From: Variovorax sp. WS11
GTDB lineage: Bacteria > Pseudomonadota > Gammaproteobacteria > Burkholderiales > Burkholderiaceae_C
Reading direction: 5' to 3'
Length of the DNA: 64,000 nucleotides
Assembly: GCF_010499245.1 (NCBI RefSeq)
Contig: NZ_JAAGOW010000001.1
Location: forward strand, 2,666,001-2,730,000
The notes under the pieces were generated by a model. The model ran no database searches, was not told the DNA's origin, and saw only the letters and a program-made list of their open reading frames with translations. A program made the position numbers and the translations under genes. Of this stretch, positions 26,466 to 34,275 are shown one piece after another (position 1 is the first letter of the stretch; every line of letters starts with the position of its first letter).

Positions 26466-27116
26466 ATGGCTATGACAATGCACCCCGTCGCCCCCGGTGA
26501 AATCGCACCGGGCTTCGCCCTCCCGTCGATTGCCGGCTCCGGCATCGTCACCCTCGACGACTACCGCGGCCGCAGCCCGCTCTTCCTTTCCCTGATGCTG
26601 GGCCTGTGGTGCCCCTTCTGCCGCCGGCAGCTGGCGCAGCTCGGCACCTTCGAGGAGAGGCTCAAGGGCATGGGCGTCGAGAGCCTGGCGGTGGTCGCCA
26701 CGGCGCCGGAGAACGCGCGGCTGTACTTCAAGTTCAGGCCCACGAAAGTGCCGCTGGCCGCCGACCCGGATCTCTCCACTCACCGCGCCTACGGGCTTCC
26801 CAAGCCGGAGCCCACGCCGGCCCTGATCGAAGCGTTGGACACGGTGCGCGTCAACCCCTTCGGCGACCTGCCCGAGCCGCTGCCGATCTCGCAAGTGGGC
26901 AAGGTGCTGCAGGAGATGGATGGCTACCAGTACACGCCGGCCGATCAGGTCGACGTCGAGAAGCAGTGGCCGCAGCTGAAGGGGCTGTTCATGATCGACC
27001 GCACGGGGGTTGTGCGCTGGGCGTACGTGGAGTGCGCGACGGAGGGGCTGGCGGGGATTGGGAAGATGCCGTCGGCGGAAGAGATATTGGAGGCGGCGCG
27101 GCAGTGCGCGGCTTGA
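26466..27116 (+). CDS. Peroxiredoxin / AhpC-TSA family redoxin
   Basis: This 216-residue thioredoxin-fold protein has the motif LGLWCPFCRRQL (about residues 42-53), with Cys-Pro-Phe-Cys in place of the single peroxidatic TxxC, plus FMIDRTGVVRWAYVE near the end. It probably reduces peroxides or protein disulfides in the cytoplasm, as no signal peptide is visible. The ATG at 26466 is 21 bases after the cyclase stop, so the two are likely cotranscribed. It ends 34 bases from a convergent gene. Confidence 0.8.
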   Translation: MAMTMHPVAPGEIAPGFALPSIAGSGIVTLDDYRGRSPLFLSLMLGLWCPFCRRQLAQLGTFEERLKGMGVESLAVVATAPENARLYFKFRPTKVPLAADPDLSTHRAYGLPKPEPTPALIEALDTVRVNPFGDLPEPLPISQVGKVLQEMDGYQYTPADQVDVEKQWPQLKGLFMIDRTGVVRWAYVECATEGLAGIGKMPSAEEILEAARQCAA

Positions 27117-27150
27117 GAGGGCGTTGAGGCGTGATCCGAACCGCGGCCCG

Positions 27151-28263
27151 TTACTGCACGAAGCGGTTGCCGCGCGACAGGATGGTCAAGTCCACCATCG
27201 TGCTGCCGTGGCGGCTGGTCGGCGAGTAGGTCAGCACGTAGCCGCCCAGGTCCAAGCGGCCCAGCGTGCCCATGACCTGCAGCACGCTCTCGCGCGTGGC
27301 CTTGGCGCCGCCGGCCTTCTTGAACGCGACCAGCAGCGTCTTGGCGGCGATGCACGATTCCAGCGAGGTGTAGTTCAACTTGCCGCCGTTGAATGCAGTC
27401 AGCGCCTCCGCGCAGCTCTTGACCACCGGCACCGCCACCTGGTTCGACATGCGTGGCGACGGGATCACCTGCGACACCACGGTACCGCGCGCCACCCCGC
27501 CCAGCGACTCGGCCAGCTCGTCGGGGTTGACGAAGGACAGCGCGGCAACCGGTACCTGCTGCGGCTTGCCGTCGACCGCCTTGAGGTAGTCGCCGACCTG
27601 GCTGAACTGCGTGGTTGCGAGCACGTAGTGCGGCGCGTCCTTCACCAGCGCATCGACCGTGGCGGGTTCCATGGCCGCGCCGCGCTTGGTGGCCACGCCC
27701 TTGGGCTTGGGCAGGCCGGCGTCGGTGAACGCGGTGGCCGCGGCCTCGTAGTTGCTGCGGCCCACCTCGTCGTCGTAGTGCAGGATCACGGCCTTGTCGG
27801 AGCCGACGGTGCGCTTGGCCTCCATCACCTTGGCCGTCTCGTCGCGATAGGAGGCGCGGATGGTGTAGACGTTGGGGTGCTTGCGCAGGCTCAGCGAGCC
27901 GCTGAAAGGCGCGAAGAACAGCACCTTGCTCTGCTCGGCCAGTGGCAGTGCGTCGAGGCTGTTGGTCGCGGAGTTGTAGCCGAACAGCACCATCGCCCCA
28001 TGCTGGCCGAGCAGCTGCTGCGAGTTGTCGAGTGCGCGCTGGCGGTTGTTGGCGTTGTCCAACGTGACGAGCTTGATGGTGCGGCCCAGCTCTTTGCTGG
28101 CGTTGGCCTGAGCAAACACTGCCAACGCACCATCGCGCATGTCGCGCCCGATGTCGGCGTTGTTGCCGCTCAAGGGGACCGATTGGCCGATCACGATGTC
28201 CTGTGACCAGGCGGGCTGAATCGCCGCCAGCACGAACGCCATCGGCACGAGAAATCGCTTCAT
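27151..28263 (-). CDS. Branched-chain amino acid-type ABC substrate-binding protein
   Basis: This 370-residue periplasmic protein has a Sec signal (cleavage near QPAWSQ, about residue 21) and a type I periplasmic-binding fold (Peripla_BP_6) beginning IVIGQSVPLSGNNADIGRDM. Such LivK-like proteins bind amino acids, aromatic acids or other ligands. No permease or ATPase genes adjoin it, so it is an orphan receptor. The ATG at 28263 has a GAGGAGAC ribosome site upstream. The ligand cannot be inferred. Confidence 0.85.
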   Translation of the reverse strand: MKRFLVPMAFVLAAIQPAWSQDIVIGQSVPLSGNNADIGRDMRDGALAVFAQANASKELGRTIKLVTLDNANNRQRALDNSQQLLGQHGAMVLFGYNSATNSLDALPLAEQSKVLFFAPFSGSLSLRKHPNVYTIRASYRDETAKVMEAKRTVGSDKAVILHYDDEVGRSNYEAAATAFTDAGLPKPKGVATKRGAAMEPATVDALVKDAPHYVLATTQFSQVGDYLKAVDGKPQQVPVAALSFVNPDELAESLGGVARGTVVSQVIPSPRMSNQVAVPVVKSCAEALTAFNGGKLNYTSLESCIAAKTLLVAFKKAGGAKATRESVLQVMGTLGRLDLGGYVLTYSPTSRHGSTMVDLTILSRGNRFVQ

Positions 28264-28459
28264 GTTGTTTGTCTCCTCGAGGGCTTGTTGTGGCGTGCGC
28301 CCTCTGCACGGCCACTGCTGGGCGGTGGCGGAGTGAGATTAGCAGCGCCCTCGGGGCGGAGTAACACCTTGTGGTGACAACGCGTCGGCAAAGCTGGCAA
28401 GTAAGTCACATCGCGGGCGCTTTGTGGGTGCCACGTCAATGGGTGTGTTTTTGGTGCGC

Positions 28460-28993
28460 CTACTTGCCCTTCTCGCGGATCGCCTTCCACTTTTCCTCGT
28501 AGTCGTCGATCAGCTGCTGGTATTCCTTGAAGCCCCAATCGGCGATCTCGTCCCTGCGTTCGTCGAAGGTGGGACTGCGCTCCTCGAACTCCAGGCGCGT
28601 CTTGAGGTTCTCCAGGTCGCCGCAGTGGCCCATGATCACCACCCACAACTCGCGCGGCGTGTAGAAGCCGCCTGCCAGCGTGATCAGCGTGATGATCGCG
28701 CTCAAGACCAGCACCACATTGCTGGCGGCGATGCTTCGCTCGGGCCCCAAGGTCTGGAAGCCCGTGATCACCGTCACCAGCGCGGAGAGCGCGGCCGCCG
28801 ACATCTGGTAGCCGAAGTTCAGGCGGCGGTACCACTTCGCGAGGCCGAGGCGCCGGTTGCAGGTGGCGTCGATCTGGCGGTAGAGGTAGTCGAGCTGGGT
28901 TTCGGCGTGGCGGCGTCGCTCGGGGCGAGGTGTGGAATCGGACTCGAAGCCCGGCTCGCGTTGTTGGGCGGTTGCGGTGGGCTCGGCTGACAT
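28460..28993 (-). CDS. DUF4231 (SLATT-like) two-TM membrane protein
   Basis: This 177-residue protein has a basic, Glu-rich N-terminus, a helix from about 30 to 58 (AETQLDYLYRQIDATCNRRLG), two membrane segments (about 61-80 and 88-110) and a charged C-terminal helix ending EEKWKAIREKGK. This matches DUF4231, part of the SLATT group of membrane proteins often found with nucleotide-second-messenger defence modules. No partner (SMODS, SLOG or TIR gene) is adjacent, so a defence role is only a possibility. The ATG at 28993 follows no clear ribosome site. Confidence 0.75.
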   Translation of the reverse strand: MSAEPTATAQQREPGFESDSTPRPERRRHAETQLDYLYRQIDATCNRRLGLAKWYRRLNFGYQMSAAALSALVTVITGFQTLGPERSIAASNVVLVLSAIITLITLAGGFYTPRELWVVIMGHCGDLENLKTRLEFEERSPTFDERRDEIADWGFKEYQQLIDDYEEKWKAIREKGK

Positions 28994-29193
28994 GGCGCGG
29001 TCCTTTCGCATGGGGTCTCGGTGCCTCGGGGAGACCGGGGATGATGCGGCAGCGTCGGGACGGGCTCCATAGGCGGAAAGCCCTAGTCGGGGAAAGGCGC
29101 CCGGGTGATTGATGGACTTCAGCGGGCGGCGTGCAGTCCATTTCCAAGGCGCCGAGCGCTGCGCATGCTGGCGGCTGCCGAATATCGCTCAAA

Positions 29194-29216
29194 GCCGATA
29201 TATTGCGTTTATCGGC
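29194..29216. promoter_or_regulatory. Candidate operator of the orphan XRE regulator
   Basis: Inverted repeat GCCGATA (29194-29200) and TATCGGC (29210-29216), 9-bp spacer, in an AT-rich patch 34 bases upstream of the XRE start. This is a likely autoregulatory site. Confidence 0.5.
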
Positions 29217-29249
29217 CACGGCCAATATTTTTCCCCCCCGAAGGACCAG

Positions 29250-29534
29250 ATGGACTACGCGCTCCGGCTCGCCGACCAGCTCCGCCAGCATCTTCGTGCC
29301 CTGCGCAAGCAGCGCGGACTGACCCAAGCTCAGCTCGGCGAACAGTTGGGCATCGGGCAGGCCCGCGTCGCGGAGATCGAAGCCAGGCCAGGCGTGGTCA
29401 GTGTTGATCAGCTCATGCGGATCTTGTCCAACCTCGGCGCGACGCTTGTTTTGAGAGAGGAGCCCGTAAGGCAAGCATCGATCCGACCCGCGGGGGCCGT
29501 CCTCCCAATCCCTCCGAAGAAAGGCTCTTGGTGA
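29250..29534 (+). CDS. XRE-family regulator (HipB-like antitoxin), orphan
   Basis: This 94-residue protein has a clear HTH_3 (LRKQRGLTQAQLGEQLGIGQ, then ARVAEIEARPGVVSVDQLMR), then ILSNLGATLVLRE, which is typical of HipB-type antitoxins. The ATG at 29250 follows an AAGGA ribosome site. No hipA follows; instead there are gene fragments and then an IS1182 transposase, so the toxin partner may have been lost. The proline-rich tail (PAGAVLPIPPKKGSW) is not characteristic of any family I know. Confidence 0.8.
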   Translation: MDYALRLADQLRQHLRALRKQRGLTQAQLGEQLGIGQARVAEIEARPGVVSVDQLMRILSNLGATLVLREEPVRQASIRPAGAVLPIPPKKGSW

Positions 29535-29577
29535 GGACGGGCGATTGAATCAGAAATGGGTGTAAATGGGTGGATTA

Positions 29578-29691
29578 ATGCGCCGTGCCCCGATGGCCCA
29601 TACGCTGAAGCAGCACTTCCGGGCGCTCGTTGAACGTGGGCATCTGAACTCGCGTGGCGGCGGACGTGGAGTCCTGTACGAATCGCGCTGA
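29578..29691 (+). pseudogene. Possible C-terminal fragment of a winged-helix protein
   Basis: A 37-codon reading frame ends HTLKQHFRALVERGHLNSRG and then GGRGVLYESR. The pattern (recognition helix, ALVERGHL, Gly-rich wing) resembles the C-terminal winged helix of Fic or ATP-binding regulatory proteins. No upstream part is present, so it looks like debris. Assignment is tentative. Confidence 0.3.
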
Positions 29692-29730
29692 GGGTTGCGC
29701 GTTGTAGCGCGGCCGCACTGCGCCCTGGCG

Positions 29731-30063
29731 CTAGATCGACTCTCCGCGCTGCGGCGCGTGGCTACGATTGAGGAGCAGCAGCCAACCCGAGCGGGTGATC
29801 TCGCTGACCACCACGCCGACCTGTGGACCACCGCCCAGCGGATCGACGACGACACGCACCACTGCATCTACATGACCTGCTTGAAACAGCGCACTGACGG
29901 CAAGCAGGTTTTCGTCACCTGTCAGGACATGAGGGAGAGGTTCGCTGGCGATGCGACGGAGCAAGGTGTGCTCGTTGCGCTTCTCCCAAATGCGCGATCG
30001 GGGTATTTCCAATGGGTCATTTTTCACCGAGTGATCGTCATCAAGTGATGGCGATAAGTCCAC
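29731..30063 (-). CDS. Hypothetical protein, uncertain
   Basis: A 110-codon frame (starting MDLSPSLDDDHSVKNDP) contains LTGDENLLAVSALFQAGHVD and VVVDPLGGGPQVGVVVSEIT. Third-position GC bias looks coding in the second half, but no ribosome site or family is recognisable. It may be a remnant of the same lost element as its neighbours. It lies between the orphan XRE and the IS1182 transposase. Confidence 0.35.
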   Translation of the reverse strand: MDLSPSLDDDHSVKNDPLEIPRSRIWEKRNEHTLLRRIASEPLPHVLTGDENLLAVSALFQAGHVDAVVRVVVDPLGGGPQVGVVVSEITRSGWLLLLNRSHAPQRGESI

Positions 30064-30271
30064 GGACTAGAGTGCTCATTTAATGCGGCGAGGGCATTGG
30101 CGTCCATGCCAACTGACCTTCCGGTATGCAGCGGTTGCAGTCGGTCGCGGGCTGCGGCCCTACTCACGCCGACCGGCACAAAGGAGGCTTTGGGTCGTGG
30201 GGCGCGCCTGGGCTAGGAGCCTGCGCGGCAGAAGCGTGACGAGCGCGCAGAGGCTTGATAGATTTGGGCGC

Positions 30272-31594
30272 ATGCCCATCAGCTACCTGCCCTACGAGCC
30301 TCAGCAGCAAAGACTGCTTCCTGACGCACTTCAAGACTGGCTGCCCGAAGGGCACCTGGCGTACTTCATCAGCGACAGCGTCGACAGCCTGGATCTGAGC
30401 GCCTTCCATGCGCGATACGCCAAGGGTGGGCCGCGCAATCAGCCGTTCCACCCGGCCATGATGGTCAAGGTGCTGATCTACGGCTACGCCACCGGCACCT
30501 TCAGTTCGCGCAAGCTCGCGGCCAAGCTGCACGAAGACGTTGCGCTGCGGGTGTTGGGTGCAGAGAACTACCCGGCGCACCGCACGCTCTCGGACTTCCG
30601 GGCACTGCACCTGGAGGAACTGGCGGCGTTGTTCGTGCAGGTGGTGCGCCTGGCGCGCGAGTGCGGCCTGGTCAAGCTGGGCACCGTGGCGGTGGACGGC
30701 ACCAAGCTCAAGGCCAACGCGAGCCGCCACAAGGCCATGAGCTATGACAGGATGGTCAAGGCCGAGGGCGAACTCAAGGCGCAGATCGATGGCTTGCTCA
30801 ACCGAGCGCGTGCCGCCGACGACCTGGAAGAACGAACCCGACCTGGACATCCCCGGGAGATCAAGCGCCGTGAGGACCGGCTCAAGGCGATCACCGAGGC
30901 CAAGCTGCGCCTGGAGCAACGCCAGCGCGAGGCCGATGCGGCCCGCGGGCGCAGCGCCGACGACGAGCGCAAACCCCGTGACAAGGACGGCAAGCCCAAG
31001 GGCGGGCGCTACAAGCGCGACTTCGGTGTTCCCAAGGACAGCGCCCAGGAGAGCTTCACCGACACGGACAGTCGGATCATGAAACGCTCAGGTGGCGGCT
31101 ACGACTACGGCTACAACGCCCACACCGCGGTGGACGAGGCCGCGCAACTCGTGGTGGCCGCGGAGCTGAGCAACAACGCCGCCGACAGTGACCGCCTGCC
31201 GGTGCTGTTGGCGGCGGTGAAGGCCAACCTGGGCGAGGACGCCCGACAGGTGCTGGCGGATGCGGGATTCCGCTCGGAGGCCGTGTTCGAGCAGCTCAAG
31301 GACAGCCCGAGCGAGCTGATCGTGGCATTGGGCCGAGAGGGCAAGCAGGCGCTGGACATCGACGCCGAACAATACCCGCGCACTGCAGCGATGGATGCCA
31401 GGCTGAAGACGCCACCAGGCCAAGCGGCCTACCGCAAGAGGAAGTGGATCGTGGAGGCGCCCAACGGGTGGATCAAGAGCGTGCTGGGCTTCCGGCAGTT
31501 CAGCCTGCGGGGATTGAACAAGGTCAAGGCCGAGTTCAAGCTCGTGTGCCTGGCGCTGAACCTGCGGCGCATGAGCACCTTGATGGTCAGATAA
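30272..31594 (+). CDS. IS1182-family transposase
   Basis: This 440-residue transposase begins MPISYLPYEPQQQRLLPDAL and has the N-terminal DUF772 region (FHPAMMVKVLIYGYATGTFS), LGTVAVDGTKLKANASRHKA (first catalytic Asp), VLADAGFRSEA (second Asp) and a C-terminal KRKWIVEAPNGWIKSVLGFR with the Glu. All parts are in one frame. I could not find convincing terminal inverted repeats, so the element's ends are unset. It abuts the hsdR remnant. Confidence 0.9.
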   Translation: MPISYLPYEPQQQRLLPDALQDWLPEGHLAYFISDSVDSLDLSAFHARYAKGGPRNQPFHPAMMVKVLIYGYATGTFSSRKLAAKLHEDVALRVLGAENYPAHRTLSDFRALHLEELAALFVQVVRLARECGLVKLGTVAVDGTKLKANASRHKAMSYDRMVKAEGELKAQIDGLLNRARAADDLEERTRPGHPREIKRREDRLKAITEAKLRLEQRQREADAARGRSADDERKPRDKDGKPKGGRYKRDFGVPKDSAQESFTDTDSRIMKRSGGGYDYGYNAHTAVDEAAQLVVAAELSNNAADSDRLPVLLAAVKANLGEDARQVLADAGFRSEAVFEQLKDSPSELIVALGREGKQALDIDAEQYPRTAAMDARLKTPPGQAAYRKRKWIVEAPNGWIKSVLGFRQFSLRGLNKVKAEFKLVCLALNLRRMSTLMVR

Positions 31595-31855
31595 GCCCAC
31601 AGTGGGGGCACACGCGTGCCCCTCGCCTCTGGCAGGCCAAATAGACCCTGTCCGGGAGCTTCAGGAACAGCCAAGGCGCAGCGCCAACCCTTCCTCGCCG
31701 TGCACGAACTCAACGCGGGGCTCACCTCCGCGCAGAAAAACTTCTGCCGCGCGGACTCCTAGTACGTCAGGTGTACGAGCTACTGCGGTCGCTGCACCTC
31801 AAGACACGGCTTGCAGCCTATCAGGGACCGCTTCGCTACCGATCGAACTGGTAGT
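31595..31855. other. Intergenic debris between IS1182 and hsdR remnant
   Basis: This 261-bp stretch shows short broken frames (for example one ending FCRADS then a stop near 31760) but no gene or RNA I recognise. It probably includes the right end of the IS1182 element and remains of the disrupted type I restriction locus. Confidence 0.4.
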
Positions 31856-32143
31856 GCCGACCCTGAGGTCGACCTGCTGAAGTCACAAGAAATCAACCTC
31901 GACTACATCCTGGAACTGATTTTTGAGAACAACAGGAAGATCAAAGACAAGGCCGCACTGGTGGAAGATGTCCGTCGGGTGATACGCGCGAGCCTGGGCA
32001 ACCGTGCCAAGGAGAGCTTGCTGGTCGACTTCATCAACCAGACTGACCTGGACCAGATGGGTGACAAAGCCAGTGTGATAGACGCTTTCTTCGCCTTTGC
32101 TCAAGCAGAACTACAGCGAGAGGCGCAAGAGCTGATCAACGCC
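31856..32143 (+). pseudogene. hsdR: Type I restriction enzyme R subunit (hsdR), C-terminal fragment 1
   Basis: Residues such as [37 protein letters not shown] and [20 protein letters not shown] match the helical C-terminal domain of EcoR124-type HsdR, which contacts the methyltransferase core. The frame is lost at 32144, where a DDE-type element is inserted with a 7-bp duplication (CAACGCC, 32137-32143), and resumes at 34052. The motor and nuclease domains are missing upstream; the preceding gene is an IS1182 transposase. The restriction system is dead here. Confidence 0.85.
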
Positions 32144-32280
32144 GTGCCCGGCGTCAACTACTTTGAGCGGCGCATTGACTCGTCGGATTTGCTACCCGAG
32201 CTGACCTGTTGCCTCACGTAAATTGCTACCCGTCGGATGGTCCGGCGGGAGCAGAAAGCTACGTGACAAGGCGAATCAGC

Positions 32281-33788
32281 ATGGCGACACGCAAGGAATT
32301 GGTTGAAGCATTGGGAGAGCGGTATCGCGCAGCGGCGATGGGAGAAAAGGTCAAGATCCTCGACGAATTCGTGGCCCTGACGGGCTACCACCGCAAACAC
32401 GCAATCCGGGTGTTGCGAGAGGAAGTTCCCTCGAAAGAAACGCGGGCACGCGATCGTCTGTACGACGAGGCGGTGCGGCAAGCGCTGACGGTGCTATGGG
32501 AGGCCGCTGATCGGGTCTGCGGCAAGCGGCTGAAGGCCTTGGTCCCGATGTTGGTCGATGCGATGGAGCGCCATGGCCACCTCGACCTGGACCCAGTCGT
32601 CAAGACCAAAGTCCTGCAGGTTAGTGCAGCGACCATCGATCGCATCCTTGCCGACGCGCGTTCGCATATCGATGGGAAGCGCAGGCGCCGCACTGGCGTG
32701 GGCGCGGCTATCAGACGCAGCATTCCCGTGCGCACGTTCGCCGACTGGTGGGATCCGGCGCCAGGCTTCCTCGAGATTGATATGGTCGAGCACTGCGGCG
32801 GCCCGAAGACCGATGGTGACTACGTTCACACCCTGACGCTGACCGACATCGCCAGCGGATGGACGGAATGCGTGGCAATGAGGATGCGCGACCAGATGCT
32901 GGTGATCGAAGCCTTCGAAAAGGTGGCGGCCGACCTGCCGTTCGCGATGCTCGGCATTGACTCCGGACAACGACAGCACCTTCATGAGCCAAGCCGTATT
33001 CGACTACTGCAAGGGGCGCGGCCTTGAGCAGACGCGGTCCCGCCCTACAAAAAAGAACGACCAAGCCTGGGTGGAGCAGAAGAACGGTGCCGTCGTTCGG
33101 CGGCTCGTCGGCTATGGCCGCTTGAGCGGCCGCGAAGCTACGAAAGCTCTGGCGCAGCTGTACGAGTCGTCGCGGTTGTACATCAACTTCTTCCAGCCCT
33201 CATTCAAGCTGAAGTCCAAAACACGAGACGGCGCTCGTGTGCAACAAGGTGTACTTCGCGCCGGCGACTCCATGTGAACGGCTTGTTGCCCACAGCGGCG
33301 TGGAGCCGGCGATCAGGAGAAGCTGACGGCGCAACTCAAGAGACTCGACCCGGTGCGGCTGCTGCAGGAAATCCGAATGGCCCAGCAGACGTTAAGCGAG
33401 ATCGCGGCTCACGGGGCGCCGAAAGAAGTGGTGCCAAGAAGTGCGGCCGATATCTCAGCGTTCCTTCGGAGCTTGTCGTCAGCCTGGACGGAAGGCGAAG
33501 TGCGACCGACGCATCGCAAAGCAGCCGAAGGCCAAACACTGGTGGCGAACCCGCACGGACCCATTCGCCGACGCATGGCCAGTCATTGAAGGGTGGCTGA
33601 TCGCGGAGCCCTCGATAGCGCCCAAGGCCCTGATGAATCGACTGGTCGCGATGGTTCCAGAGATTTACGACGGTAAGGCGCAGCTGCGAACACTGCAGCG
33701 CCGGGTGAAAGCCTGGCGCAGCGAGCGGGTCACGGAAATGGTCCTGGGCGGTCTGCGCAGGACCGCTGCAGAGCCGGCCGAAGTTTGA
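32281..33788 (+). pseudogene. Integrase-core (rve/DDE) transposase, multiply frameshifted
   Basis: The frame starting MATRKELVEALGERYR carries an N-terminal HTH-like region (LTGYHRKHAIRVL) and a DDE core: FLEIDMVEHC (first Asp), AMLGIDS then DNDSTF (second Asp) and AWVEQKNGAVVRR (Glu). Breaks at about 32963, 33236, 33320 and 33520 switch frames; the last segment ends HWWRTRTDPFADAWPVIEGW to LRRTAAEPAEV. Some breaks are not in homopolymers, so this looks like true decay. I cannot assign an IS family with certainty. Confidence 0.75.
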
Positions 33789-33839
33789 ACGGAAGCCGAC
33801 CACTTCAATGCCAGGGGGCCGGGCGCTTCGCGCCCGGCA

Positions 33840-33953
33840 GGCTATGGACATATGGGCGATGCGCCTGCGGCGCACCGGTTGCGACCGTGGACAACGCAGC
33901 GCTGCGCGGCTGCGTTGACCACCGCCGCAACCTTCGCCCACATGCCCACAGCC
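33840..33953. repeat. Nested long inverted repeat / hairpin at the right end of the decayed element
   Basis: Outer 20-nt arms (33840-33859 and 33934-33953) pair at 17 of 20 positions. Inside are a short hairpin (TGCGCC/GGCGCA, 33860-33874) and a larger near-perfect one (33877-33932, GGTTGCG... to ...CGCAACC around CAACGCAGC/GCTGCGTTG). All three outer-arm mismatches become G:U pairs in RNA copied from the minus strand. A further 9-bp GC stem (33818-33838) precedes it. Confidence 0.7.
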
Positions 33954-34051
33954 TTCGACTAAAGAATAGAAAAAGAAACCCATACGACAACCAACAGCCG
34001 GGTAACATTCCTTCGTGAGGCAACACGCCGCTCAAGATAATTGTCGCTGGC

Positions 34052-34262
34052 CAACGCCGAGAACCTGAATATGGAAGCGGCAAAGCGCTATCTCACCACC
34101 TCGCTGAAACGGGAGTTTGCAAGTGACAACGGCACGGAACTCAATGCTGTTCTTCCCAAAATGAGTCCGCTGAATCCTCAGTACTTAACCAAGAAGCAGA
34201 GCGTCTTTCTGAAAGTCGCCGCCTTCGTAGAGAAGTTCAAAGGCGTGGGTGGGCGAGTTTGA
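34052..34262 (+). pseudogene. hsdR: Type I restriction enzyme R subunit (hsdR), C-terminal fragment 2
   Basis: After the element, the frame continues [20 protein letters not shown], then [20 protein letters not shown] and finally [13 protein letters not shown] before a stop at 34260. This is the natural end of EcoR124-type HsdR. It connects directly to the fragment ending at 32143 once the element and one copy of the duplication are removed. An ISL3 element begins 13 bases after the stop. Confidence 0.85.
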
Positions 34263-34275
34263 ACTCATCAAAAAA

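Larger units (their letters stand above)
32144..34051. mobile_element. Decayed DDE (rve-type) insertion element inside hsdR
   Basis: The 1908-bp element is bounded by a 7-bp direct repeat CAACGCC (32137-32143 and 34052-34058). Its ends form a long imperfect inverted repeat: TTGAGCGGCG at 32163-32172 matches the complement of 34026-34035, with partial similarity out to both ends. It holds one transposase gene with four frame breaks, and a large nested hairpin near the right end. Excising it rejoins hsdR in frame (ELINA to ENLNME). Confidence 0.8.

Noticed and set aside
28264..28459. Gene or RNA in the 196-bp gap after the LivK-like gene
   Set aside because: Only a short CACC/GGTG symmetry is visible; no gene, riboswitch or terminator.
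29695..30048. Plus-strand open frame in the scrap region
   Set aside because: No ribosome site or family resemblance; the opposite-strand frame at 29731-30063 has better composition.
30064..30271. Left terminal inverted repeat of the IS1182 element
   Set aside because: I compared both flanks by eye and found no convincing matching arms or target duplication.
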